Source: an uncultured Collinsella sp. (GTDB lineage Bacteria; Actinomycetota; Coriobacteriia; Coriobacteriales; Coriobacteriaceae). Taken from it: a stretch of 64,000 nucleotides of DNA. Location: contig CAAGCF010000021.1 of the NCBI GenBank assembly GCA_900768265.1, positions 6,678-70,677 of the forward strand, given 5' to 3'. The position numbers and the translations under genes are program-made. This document shows, in pieces, positions 41,651-51,837 of the stretch (position 1 is the stretch's first letter; the number at the start of each line of letters is the position of its first letter). The notes under the pieces were generated by a model. It was given only the letters and a program-made list of their open reading frames with translations. It was not told where the DNA came from and searched no databases.

Positions 41651-43681
41651 GTGGCAAACGAAAACGATTACGATGGCGGCGAGATTAAGATTCTCGAAGG
41701 TCTCGAGGCCGTTCGTAAGCGCCCGGGCATGTACATTGGCTCGACGAGCGCCAGCGGTCTTCATCACCTGGTGTGGGAGATCGTTGACAACTCCGTCGAC
41801 GAGGCCATGGCCGGTTTCTGCACCGAGATTCAGGTGACGGTCCACGCCGACAACTCCATCACGGTCGTCGACAACGGGCGCGGCATCCCCGTCGACGAGC
41901 ATCCTATCAAAAAGATCCCGACGCTCGAGGTCGTCATGACGATCCTGCACGCCGGCGGCAAGTTCGATAACTCGGCCTACAAGGTCTCGGGCGGCCTGCA
42001 CGGCGTGGGCATCTCCGTCGTCAACGCCCTGTCCAAACGCGTGGTCGTACAGGTATGCCGCGATGGCAACATCTACGAGATGGAGTTTTCGCGCGGCAAG
42101 ACCGTCAAGAAGATGGAAGTCGTGGGCACTTCGGAGACGACGGGTACCACTGTCAGCTTCTGGCCCGACGACGAGATCTTCGAGACCTGCATCTACGATT
42201 TCGACACGCTGCACAACCGTCTGCAGGAGACGGCATTCCTCAACAAGAACCTCAAGATCGTGCTGACCGACGAGCGCGAGGCAACTCCCCATGTGGAGGA
42301 GTTTTGCTATGCCGGCGGCATCATCGACTTCGTCAAGTTCCTCAACGAGGGCAAGGATGTCCCCGAGGCCTTTAGGGAGCCCATCTATATTGAGGGCAAA
42401 TCGGATCCGGATGCGCCCGTGACCAAGATGGGCGAGGTCGAGGTGTCCCTGCAGTGGAATAGCGGCTACGGCGAGAACGTCATGTCGTTTGCCAACGACA
42501 TCTACACCCCCGAGGGCGGCATGCACCTCGAGGGCTTCCGTACCGCGCTCACCCGCGTGATTAACGATTACGCTCGCAAGCAGAACCTGCTCAAGGAAAA
42601 AGACGCCAACCTGACCGGTGACGATGTGCGCGAGGGCCTATCGGCCGTTATCTCGGTCAAGCTGCCCGATCCGCAGTTTGAGGGCCAGACCAAGGCCAAG
42701 CTCGGCAGCTCCTATATGCGCGCGCTGACGCTCAAGATCGTGACCGACGGCCTCGCCGATTACCTCGAGGAGCATCCCAAGCCCGCTCGCGAGATCGTCA
42801 AGAAGGCACAACAGGCCTGCAAGGCGCGCAATGCCGCCCGCAAGGCGCGCGAGGCGACCCGCCGCAAGAGCCTGCTCGAGACGGCGTCCCTGCCCGGCAA
42901 GCTCGCCGACTGTTCGGTGCGCGACGCCGAGCTGACTGAGCTCTTTATCGTAGAGGGCGACTCGGCAGGCGGCTCGGCCAAGGACGGCCGTCGCCGAGAC
43001 ATCCAGGCGATTCTGCCCCTGCGCGGCAAGATCTTGAACGTCGAGCGCGTGGGTGACCACCGCGCGTTCTCGAGCGACACCATTCAATCGCTCATCACCG
43101 CGATCGGCTGCGGCGTCACGACGAGCGCCGGCGACGGCGGCGACTTCGACATCACCAAGGCACGCTACCACAAGATCATCATCATGACCGATGCAGACGT
43201 CGACGGTGCGCATATCCGTATCCTGCTGCTGACGTTCTTCTACAAGTACATGCGCCCGTTGATTGATGCCGGTTACGTTTATGTCGCCTGCCCGCCCATC
43301 TTTGGCATCAAGGTGCGCAACAAGATTCACTACGTGTATCCCAACGGCCGCCAGCCCGAAGACGAGATCCTGCGCGACACCATCCAGAGCCTGGGCCTGA
43401 ATCCCGACGACAACGACGAGGATGGCAAGGCCAAGGACGGCAAGATCACCAAGAAACGCAAGGGCTACACCGTCCAGCGCTACAAGGGCCTGGGCGAGAT
43501 GGACCCCAAGCAGCTTGCCTCGACGACGATGGACCCCAAGACCCGCATCCTGCAGCGCGTGTCGATCGAGGACGCCGTGGTGGCGGACCGCGCCGTGCGC
43601 GAACTGATGGGCTCCGAGGTTGGCTATCGCCGCGAGTACATCGAGAAACACGCCCACGACGCACGATTCTTGGATGCCTAA
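41651..43681 (+). CDS. gyrB: DNA gyrase subunit B
   Basis: GyrB is the ATPase subunit of gyrase. The 676-residue protein has a GHKL ATPase (EIVDNSVDEAMAG, GGLHGVGISVVNAL), the transducer, the TOPRIM motifs EGDSAGGSAK and DADVDGAHIR, and the QRYKGLGEMDPKQL end. It starts with GTG behind AGGAGG. Confidence 0.97.
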   Translation: MANENDYDGGEIKILEGLEAVRKRPGMYIGSTSASGLHHLVWEIVDNSVDEAMAGFCTEIQVTVHADNSITVVDNGRGIPVDEHPIKKIPTLEVVMTILHAGGKFDNSAYKVSGGLHGVGISVVNALSKRVVVQVCRDGNIYEMEFSRGKTVKKMEVVGTSETTGTTVSFWPDDEIFETCIYDFDTLHNRLQETAFLNKNLKIVLTDEREATPHVEEFCYAGGIIDFVKFLNEGKDVPEAFREPIYIEGKSDPDAPVTKMGEVEVSLQWNSGYGENVMSFANDIYTPEGGMHLEGFRTALTRVINDYARKQNLLKEKDANLTGDDVREGLSAVISVKLPDPQFEGQTKAKLGSSYMRALTLKIVTDGLADYLEEHPKPAREIVKKAQQACKARNAARKAREATRRKSLLETASLPGKLADCSVRDAELTELFIVEGDSAGGSAKDGRRRDIQAILPLRGKILNVERVGDHRAFSSDTIQSLITAIGCGVTTSAGDGGDFDITKARYHKIIIMTDADVDGAHIRILLLTFFYKYMRPLIDAGYVYVACPPIFGIKVRNKIHYVYPNGRQPEDEILRDTIQSLGLNPDDNDEDGKAKDGKITKKRKGYTVQRYKGLGEMDPKQLASTTMDPKTRILQRVSIEDAVVADRAVRELMGSEVGYRREYIEKHAHDARFLDA

Positions 43682-43686
43682 TCCCT

Positions 43687-43790
43687 GCGGCTTTCCCAGC
43701 CACCGCACCTTCGCCCTCAATCGTCGGTCGCGTACCCAAGTACGCTTCCCTCCTCTTTCGGGCGAATCTGCGGCACCTGGAAAAGCCGTC
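43687..43790. repeat. Long imperfect hairpin in the gyrB-gyrA spacer
   Basis: CGGCTTTCCCAG...CCGCA...TTCGCCC (43688-43716) pairs with GGGCGAA...TGCGG...CTGGAAAAGCCG (43760-43788). About 23 of 29 positions match, and an inner GCGTAC-CCAA-GTACGC hairpin lies at 43730-43745. Confidence 0.6.
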
Positions 43791-43836
43791 TCCGTGGTAG
43801 GGAACTAATGAACCACGCAAACCATGAGGAGGTAAC

Positions 43837-46569
43837 GTGGCAGACGATATCAACAACAACGAGGGTATGGACGAGGCCGGCATGCCCGATGATCTGAAGC
43901 GCCTGCTTGCCCGCGCTGAGCAGGGCGAGGACGGCGATCCGGATGCCTATAACCCCGATGCCGATGATGATGAGGAGGAGGACGACGACGCCGAGCTCGA
44001 GGAGAGCTTTGGCGAAGTCGACCGTGGCGCCTCGGCCGGCGAGGATATCAACGGTGGTCAGCTCCAGATTTCGGAGTTCGGCCGCGAGATGAAGCAGTCG
44101 TTCATCGAGTACTCGATGTCGGTTATCACGGCGCGCGCCCTGCCGGACGTGCGCGATGGCTTAAAGCCGGTGCACCGTCGCATCCTGTACGCAATGAACG
44201 AGAGCGGCATCTACCCCAACCGTCCGCACAAGAAGTCGGCCTGGACGGTCGGCGAAGTTATCGGTAAGTACCATCCGCACGGCGACTCCGCGGTCTATGA
44301 GGCCATGGTCCGCCTGGCGCAGTGGTTCTCCATGCGCACACCGCTCATCGACGGCCACGGTAACTTCGGCAACATCGATGGCGATGGCGCCGCCGCCATG
44401 CGTTACACCGAGAGCCGCCTGGCAAAGCCCGCCATGGAGCTCCTGCGTGACCTACAGAAGGACACCGTCGACTGGCAGCCCAACTACGACGAGTCGCTCG
44501 CCGAGCCCGTGGCACTGCCTGCACGCTTCCCCAACTTGCTGGTCAACGGCAGCCAGGGCATCGCCGTCGGCATGGCCACCAACATCGCCCCGCACAACCT
44601 CACCGAGGCGATCGAGGCCACCTGCTACCTGATCGACAATCCCGATGCCACCGTCGACGAACTCATGCAGATTATGCCCGGTCCGGACTTCCCCACCGGC
44701 GCCATCATCATGGGCAGCGCCGGCATCAAACAGAGTTACGAGACCGGCCGCGGCTCCATCACCGTGCGTGCCAAGGCTCATGTGGAGTCCACCAAGACCG
44801 GCCGTAGCCGCCTGGTCTTTACCGAGATTCCCTATATGGTCAACAAGGGCACCCTGCAGGAGAAGATCGCCCAACTCGTCAACGACAAGCGCATCGAGGG
44901 TATCTCGGATATGCGCGATGAGTCCAACCAGAAGGGTATCCGTCTGGTCATCGAGCTCAAGAAGGGCGTCATCCCGCAGGTCGTGCTCAACAACCTGTAC
45001 AAGTACACCTCGCTGCAGACGACCTTTGGTGCCAACAACCTGGCGCTTGTCAACGGCGTTCCCAAATGCCTGAGCCTGCGCGAGATGCTGCAGCACTATA
45101 TCGACCACCAGGTCGACGTCGTCACCCGCCGCACCCGCTTTGACCTCAAGAAGGCCCAGGCGCGTGCCCATATCCTCGAGGGCTACCTGATGGCTCTCGA
45201 CCATATCGACGAGGTCATCAGCATCATCCGCTCCTCGCAGACCGACTCTGAGGCCAGCAGTCGCCTAATCGAGCGTTTTGGCTTTACGCCCGAGCAGACT
45301 ACGGCCATCCTCGAGATGAAGCTGCGCCGCCTGACCGGCCTGGAGCGCGACAAGATTCAGGAAGAGCTGGACGGCTTGCGCCGCGCCATCGCCTACTACG
45401 AGGACCTGTTGGCGCACGAGGAGAAAATTTTGGGCGTCATCAAGGAGGAGATGCGCGAGATTTCCAAGAAGTTCGGCGACAAGCGCCGCACCGAGATTAG
45501 CCATGTCGAGAAGGACCTGGATGTCGAGGACCTTATTGCCGACGAGGACATGGTCGTGACCATCACCCACACCGGCTACGTCAAGCGCATCCCGGTGGCT
45601 GCCTACCGCGCCCAGAAGCGCGGCGGCAAAGGTGTGTCGGGCGTCAACCTCAAAGAGGACGATGTCATCGACGAGATGTTCATCGCGTCCACGCACGAGT
45701 ACGTGCTGTTCTTCTCGAGCAAGGGTAAAGTCTATCGCCTGAAGGTGCACGAGCTGCCGGTTGGCACGCGACAGGCGCGTGGTACCGCAATCGTCAACCT
45801 GCTGCCTTTCGAGGAAGGCGAGAAGATCGCGAGCGTCATCAGCTGCCGCGAGTTCCCCGCCGACGAGTACCTGATGTTTGCCACCAAGAGCGGCATGGTC
45901 AAGAAGACCGTGATGAGCGCCTACGACCGTAGCCGCCGCGACGGCCTGATCGCCATCAACCTGCGCGATGACGACGCACTGTTGAACGTGCGCCGCGTGC
46001 GCGAGGGTGACAAGATCATCCTGGCCACCACTGCGGGCAAGGCGATTATGTTCTCCGAGGAGCAGGTGCGCGCCACCGGCCGCGATACTAGCGGCGTTCG
46101 CGGTATTAGCATGAAGGACGGCGTGAGCGTTCTGGGCATGGAAGTCACCAACGGCAATGGCGACCTGTTCGTCATCACCGAGCGCGGCTACGGCAAGCGC
46201 ACGCCGGTTGCGGACTACCCGGAGCAGAACCGCGGCGGTCAGGGCGTCTACACCATCCAGATGACCGAGCGCAAGGGTAACCTCGCAGCCATGAAGACGG
46301 TGGGCCCGCAGCATGAACTGTTCATCGTGACGGAGGGCGCGACGGTCATTCGCGTCAAGACCGACGAGATCAGCCAAACCGGCCGAGCCACCCAGGGCGT
46401 CAAGATGATGACCGTCGACGATAACGACCGCGTATGTGCCGTAGCCCGCATGACGGCCGCCAAGGAGAAGCCCGAAGGCGAAGCCACGGAAGACGGCTCC
46501 GCCCCCGAAGAAACCCCTGTCGATCTAGGCGACGGCAACGACATGCCAGAAGATCTCCTCGACGAGTAA
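43837..46569 (+). CDS. gyrA: DNA gyrase subunit A with acidic N-terminal extension
   Basis: GyrA is the breakage-reunion subunit. The 910-residue protein has the catalytic Tyr190 (AAMRYTESRL) and the GyrA box region (QKRGGKG). The quinolone-resistance region reads GDSAVYEAMVRL, with Ser151 and Glu155 at the positions of E. coli Ser83 and Asp87, i.e. a wild-type-like Gram-positive form. Compared with E. coli there are about 68 extra N-terminal residues, many Asp and Glu (DADDDEEEDDDAELEE). It starts with GTG behind GAGGAGG. Confidence 0.96.
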   Translation: MADDINNNEGMDEAGMPDDLKRLLARAEQGEDGDPDAYNPDADDDEEEDDDAELEESFGEVDRGASAGEDINGGQLQISEFGREMKQSFIEYSMSVITARALPDVRDGLKPVHRRILYAMNESGIYPNRPHKKSAWTVGEVIGKYHPHGDSAVYEAMVRLAQWFSMRTPLIDGHGNFGNIDGDGAAAMRYTESRLAKPAMELLRDLQKDTVDWQPNYDESLAEPVALPARFPNLLVNGSQGIAVGMATNIAPHNLTEAIEATCYLIDNPDATVDELMQIMPGPDFPTGAIIMGSAGIKQSYETGRGSITVRAKAHVESTKTGRSRLVFTEIPYMVNKGTLQEKIAQLVNDKRIEGISDMRDESNQKGIRLVIELKKGVIPQVVLNNLYKYTSLQTTFGANNLALVNGVPKCLSLREMLQHYIDHQVDVVTRRTRFDLKKAQARAHILEGYLMALDHIDEVISIIRSSQTDSEASSRLIERFGFTPEQTTAILEMKLRRLTGLERDKIQEELDGLRRAIAYYEDLLAHEEKILGVIKEEMREISKKFGDKRRTEISHVEKDLDVEDLIADEDMVVTITHTGYVKRIPVAAYRAQKRGGKGVSGVNLKEDDVIDEMFIASTHEYVLFFSSKGKVYRLKVHELPVGTRQARGTAIVNLLPFEEGEKIASVISCREFPADEYLMFATKSGMVKKTVMSAYDRSRRDGLIAINLRDDDALLNVRRVREGDKIILATTAGKAIMFSEEQVRATGRDTSGVRGISMKDGVSVLGMEVTNGNGDLFVITERGYGKRTPVADYPEQNRGGQGVYTIQMTERKGNLAAMKTVGPQHELFIVTEGATVIRVKTDEISQTGRATQGVKMMTVDDNDRVCAVARMTAAKEKPEGEATEDGSAPEETPVDLGDGNDMPEDLLDE

Positions 46570-46609
46570 GAGGAACTAGCTGGTAGAAAATATCAGACCC
46601 CATATATCG

Positions 46610-46642
46610 GCGGTCGGCGCACTGCGCGCCGACCGCTTTTTT
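46610..46642 (+). terminator. Terminator of gyrA
   Basis: A perfect 11-bp stem (GCGGTCGGCGC/GCGCCGACCGC) is followed by six Ts. The T run is shared with the left end of the next inverted repeat. Confidence 0.88.
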
Positions 46643-46820
46643 GAAAATCTTTGAACCCCACGTCGGTCCCGGCTGCCCGGCGGCATGCGAAGTCGATCGC
46701 GAGTTCCGCACGAGCCGGAGAGCACTTAATGTGCTCTCCGTGCGAGCAGGACTGTCCGAGCAGGCGACTTCGCATGCCGCCGGGCAGCCGGGACCGACAC
46801 CCCCAAAGTTTTTCAAAAAA
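46637..46820. repeat. 184-bp near-perfect inverted-repeat element
   Basis: The outer arms 46637-46653 and 46804-46820 match 16 of 17. The inner arms 46662-46695 and 46765-46798 are perfect over 34 bp (they begin GTCGGTCCCGGCTGCC). A central hairpin CGGAGAGCAC-TTAAT-GTGCTCTCCG lies at 46716-46740. It has no reading frame of note and separates gyrA from tRNA-Ile. It looks like a miniature inverted-repeat element or a structured RNA. Confidence 0.8.
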
Positions 46821-46824
46821 GTTG

Positions 46825-46854
46825 TTGACGCGCGCGTAACGACTCGTCTAATAT
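46825..46854 (+). promoter_or_regulatory. Promoter of tRNA-Ile
   Basis: TTGACG (46825-46830) and TAATAT (46849-46854) are 18 bp apart, 14 bases before the tRNA, starting right after the inverted-repeat element. Confidence 0.65.
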
Positions 46855-46868
46855 ATCCCTTGCGCGAT

Positions 46869-46945
46869 GGACCTGTAGCTCAGTTGGTTAGAGCGTCCGG
46901 CTGATAACCGGGAGGTCACAAGTTCGAATCTTGTCAGGTCCACCA
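46869..46945 (+). tRNA. tRNA-Ile (GAT)
   Basis: Full cloverleaf: acceptor stem GGACCTG/CAGGTCC, D-arm AGCTCAGTTGGTTAGAGC, anticodon loop CTGATAA (GAT) and encoded ACCA end. A gyrA-tRNA-Ile order is common in Actinobacteria. Confidence 0.96.
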
Positions 46946-46956
46946 TCAAAATGTTA

Positions 46957-46989
46957 AGAGCCCTGGGGCATTGCCTCGGGGCTTTTTTC
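46957..46989 (+). terminator. Terminator of tRNA-Ile
   Basis: AGCCC...GGGCT stem with an inner GGCA/TGCC pairing, followed by six Ts. Confidence 0.75.
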
Positions 46990-47129
46990 TTATCCAACAA
47001 AAGTAGTCAAAATAGCCCCGTCCCAAATTAACTACTTTGATTTTGTGTGCTGGGCGAAAGATTGGGTAGTATAGCTATTCAATGCGGCGACCCTGCCGTG
47101 TGTTAACCGCTACGTACCGGAGGTGTTCC

Positions 47130-47630
47130 ATGGTTCGTGTCGACATAGAGACCATCGTCATGGCCGCCGGTCCCGTGCCATCGCTTATCGTGCTGCGCGA
47201 GCGCTGCGGCAAGTCGGATTCGACGGCACCCCTGCGTTCGCTTTCCATTCAGACCGGCTCGTTTGAGGCCGCGGCCATTAGCCGTGGCATCGATAGCGGT
47301 CGCGCCGAGCGCCCGATAACACATGACCTGCTGCTTGACACTGTCGATGTCCTGGGCGCCAAGCTCGAGCGCATCGAGATCGTTCGTGCCGAGCCGCCGG
47401 TGTTCTATGCGACGATTGTCGTGCTGGTCGATGGTAACGAGCGCAAGGTTGACGCCCGCCCCAGTGACGCCATTGCCCTTGCCGTGCGCAGTAATGCTCC
47501 CATGTTTGTGGAGGACGACATCATGAATCGCCTGGGTACTGTTTCTGCCCATGCCGAGGAAGTTGACGACGAGCAGGAGTTCGAGAAGTTCGACGAGTTC
47601 GTCCATACGCTCTCCCCCGATGATTTCTAA
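47130..47630 (+). CDS. Bifunctional-nuclease-domain protein (DUF151)
   Basis: This 166-residue protein is of the BFN/DUF151 family, known from a plant and bacterial nuclease of uncertain role. The core VFYATIVVLVDGNERKVDARPSDAIALAVRSNAPMFV (parts at about 90-130) is typical. An acidic tail follows. GGAGG lies six bases before the ATG at 47130. The next gene starts directly after its stop. The space 46990-47129 holds an AAGTAGT/ACTACTT dyad and no gene. Confidence 0.85.
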   Translation: MVRVDIETIVMAAGPVPSLIVLRERCGKSDSTAPLRSLSIQTGSFEAAAISRGIDSGRAERPITHDLLLDTVDVLGAKLERIEIVRAEPPVFYATIVVLVDGNERKVDARPSDAIALAVRSNAPMFVEDDIMNRLGTVSAHAEEVDDEQEFEKFDEFVHTLSPDDF

Positions 47631-48020
47631 ATGCTCGACAAAGGCGCGACGGAGCGCGCGCTCGTGAGCGCCGGAGTTTCTGCCGAGGCGGCTGCGATCG
47701 CCCGCGAGGCCCAGATGCGCTCGGAGGCATCAGAGGCGGCCCGCATCGCCTATGTGACGCAGGCCCGCACGCTTCGCGAGCGTCGCGGCTCCTATATCAA
47801 GATGGTTATCATCTCCGCCCTTGTCGCGGTAATCTGTTCTCGTCTTCGTGGTACAGTTGGTGCGCTTGGGTTTTCGATTTCAACAGGCTTGGTAATCTGG
47901 GGTGCGGTCGATGCGGTAATGCTGACCAACCAGATCAAGGTGCTCGACAAGCGCGCGATGGATATGATGCGCGCCCGCGACGCCGCCGCCAAGATCGCTG
48001 CCGAGGCACAAGAACTGTAA
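47631..48020 (+). CDS. Membrane protein of unknown function
   Basis: This 129-residue protein has an Ala/Glu-rich helical start (about 1-55), one or two hydrophobic segments (MVIISALVAVIC and GFSISTGLVIWGAVDAVML, about 57-100), and a charged helical end. Its ATG directly follows the TAA of the nuclease-domain gene, so translation is coupled. I do not recognise the family. Confidence 0.6.
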   Translation: MLDKGATERALVSAGVSAEAAAIAREAQMRSEASEAARIAYVTQARTLRERRGSYIKMVIISALVAVICSRLRGTVGALGFSISTGLVIWGAVDAVMLTNQIKVLDKRAMDMMRARDAAAKIAAEAQEL

Positions 48021-48050
48021 CGACGCCGGATTCGATGGGAAGGTCTAGAG

Positions 48051-48500
48051 ATGGCACAGGATATGCAGGACGCCGGTAACGTCTCCGCTGAGCTCGACGC
48101 CATGGTGTGTGACCTGATTGGTGCGTTCCTGGACGACCTTGCCGCCGGCGAGAATCCGGGCGTAGTTGTGGCGATCGAGGACGCTGCTTCCAACCGATAT
48201 CTGGCTGCGCTCGACGAGGACGGCGAAGAGGCGTGCCTCGAGGCCGCCACCAACTTTATCTCCGAGCACAAGATGGGTCTTAAGGACGAGGGCCTGGGCC
48301 GTATTGCCCGCTATGCCATCGGCTATACCGGCTGTGTTGAGATTGACGGCGGCTATCACGACGCTCTGCTCGTGAGCTTCTTTGAGACGACGCTCGAGAG
48401 CGGCTTTTCGGCTTATGTGCTGTATGAGGGCATGGGTGCCGGCGATGGTTTTATGTGGAGCGACCCTGAACCTGCAGGTGAGGAAACCCCTCTCATCTAA
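48051..48500 (+). CDS. Conserved-looking acidic cytoplasmic protein, unknown
   Basis: This 149-residue soluble protein is rich in Asp and Glu. It has an alpha/beta-like pattern (VVVAIEDAASNRYLAAL, AIGYTGCVEIDGGYHDALLVSF) and a loop rich in Gly near the end (GMGAGDGFMW). No signal peptide or known motif is seen. It lies 30 bases after the membrane protein gene and upstream of typA, and is probably co-transcribed with the nuclease-domain gene. Confidence 0.6.
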   Translation: MAQDMQDAGNVSAELDAMVCDLIGAFLDDLAAGENPGVVVAIEDAASNRYLAALDEDGEEACLEAATNFISEHKMGLKDEGLGRIARYAIGYTGCVEIDGGYHDALLVSFFETTLESGFSAYVLYEGMGAGDGFMWSDPEPAGEETPLI

Positions 48501-48617
48501 AATCGCTAAAATAAACGAGTTTTCGGTAAAAGGCTCAATATTCCCGCCGAGCGTTGCATTGCTGGGTGGGTCGCATACGCGTGCCGTTTGTATATGGATA
48601 GAAGATAGGGGAACTAC

Positions 48618-50456
<1,839 letters not shown>

Positions 50457-50483
50457 GCGCTGGAGCTTATAACCGCCAATAAG

Positions 50484-50518
50484 AAAGGGCGTCGACCGCA
50501 ATGGTCGGCGCCCTTTTT
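50484..50518 (+). terminator. Terminator of typA
   Basis: AAAGGGCG-T-CGACC pairs with GGTCG-G-CGCCCTTT around a five-base loop, with a T run after it. Confidence 0.85.
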
Positions 50519-50585
50519 GGTGCAATGGGGTCAGGTTGCTTTGCGCCACCACAAAGGTGCCTAGCCCTTTTGCGGTGGTTGGCGG

Positions 50586-51731
50586 CTAGGCGGTGGGGAG
50601 TCCTGGCGTGTTGGAGGTTTGCTGCGGCTTGAGGTGGGCGTTGCGCCAGATGATTTGGATAACGTACCCAAGCATAAAGACAAAGGCCACGCCGCTGATG
50701 AAGTCGCCGATGAGGGGAAGTCCTGTGAGGGCGCCCGCGGCCACACCGCCGACGGCTGCCATGGCGTAGCGGTTCTGGTTGTGTCCGACCATGCGAGCGA
50801 TCGCGCAGCCAGCAAAAGCGGTGGAGACCAGCGCGACGCCGATCACGGCGCACATGAGGGCTCCGGCAAGCGACAGGCCGGCAATCGAGATAATCAGCAA
50901 CAATACGGCAGGAACAACGGCTACCGTACCCAGAAGACCGCTCACCCACAGGGGCGTGGGGCGCTGGTGGAGCATTCCGGCGGCGCTGGCGGTCGCACGC
51001 GGAAAGACGAGCTCGAGCAACAGGGCGACAAAGCAGGTGGAAAGCGCCGCGATGACGATGCCGCCGATGGTGTCGTTAATCGTAGAGGTGTTCTCATTCT
51101 CGGTGCGGTCGATCTTGAGGGCTCCGACCTCGGCTCCTGCGGCGCGCTCGGGATCCTCGGAAACATGCGCGTTCACGGTGCCGGTGATGCGGGCGGTTTT
51201 ACCCAAGATGAGCTTGTCGGCCCAAATCTCGACATCGCCATCGACGGTGCCGTCGATGGTTACCGTACTGCCCGCGAGCGCTGCCGACTTGGCGGAGCCG
51301 CGCAGGGCAACCGTCTCGCCCATCGCGTAAAAACAGTTGGCGGTGCTACCGGTGTTGAGCACGACATGCTGGCCAGCCACCGTTACGCTGCCATCAATTG
51401 CGGTTTTGGAGATATCGATGGTGCGCGCCGCAAGACGAACGGCGCCACCCACGGTGCAGTCGCGAATCGATAGGCTGTCGCCCGCCGCGATGATATCGCG
51501 GTCGATGGAGGTGTCGTCCAGGTTGAGGCTCTGACCGGCCCAGTACAGGTCGCCTTCGACCCCGGACGGGGTGGAAGCTTCGTCGGTCGCGAGAACGTTT
51601 CCGGCGGTATCCGTGCCGGCGAACGAAGCCGTGGGAAGTACGGTCAGCGCAAGCACAATCAGTGCGAATAGGAGGGCAATGCGGCCACGCGCTTTACGGC
51701 GCCGGGACGACGGTGCTAGGTTGCAAGGCAT
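50586..51731 (-). CDS. Exported bactofilin-like membrane protein
   Basis: About 381 residues from the ATG at 51731 (AAGGA upstream). A signal peptide or anchor (RIALLFALIVLALTVLPTASFA) is followed by a repetitive beta-helix-like region (about 50-190, with DGSVTVAGQHVVL, GTVDGDVEIWADKLILG). This is the pattern of polymer-forming bactofilin domains. Four or so membrane segments follow. Bactofilins are usually cytoplasmic, so an exported version joined to a membrane domain is unusual but is known as a family of integral membrane proteins. Function unknown. Confidence 0.72.
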   Translation of the reverse strand: MPCNLAPSSRRRKARGRIALLFALIVLALTVLPTASFAGTDTAGNVLATDEASTPSGVEGDLYWAGQSLNLDDTSIDRDIIAAGDSLSIRDCTVGGAVRLAARTIDISKTAIDGSVTVAGQHVVLNTGSTANCFYAMGETVALRGSAKSAALAGSTVTIDGTVDGDVEIWADKLILGKTARITGTVNAHVSEDPERAAGAEVGALKIDRTENENTSTINDTIGGIVIAALSTCFVALLLELVFPRATASAAGMLHQRPTPLWVSGLLGTVAVVPAVLLLIISIAGLSLAGALMCAVIGVALVSTAFAGCAIARMVGHNQNRYAMAAVGGVAAGALTGLPLIGDFISGVAFVFMLGYVIQIIWRNAHLKPQQTSNTPGLPTA

Positions 51732-51837
51732 AGTGAATCCTTCGCTAGATACTCGACATGTATCTAACAGGGTACCCAACGCGCGGGCGCTCTAAAAGAA
51801 CCTCTCGGTTGCATTTCGAAGGGCTGTGCCGTGCTGT

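Noticed and set aside
42638..43720. 360-codon open frame opposite gyrB
   Set aside because: Shadow of GC-rich third codon positions in gyrB; low-complexity Ala/Leu/Gly/Val protein without motifs.
43682..43836. SRP or other housekeeping RNA in the gyrB-gyrA spacer
   Set aside because: The hairpin lacks the conserved SRP tetraloop and internal loop, and lies inside an operon.
46590..46860. tmRNA or RNase P RNA in the gyrA to tRNA-Ile space
   Set aside because: Too short and dominated by the simple inverted repeat; no conserved core of these RNAs is visible.
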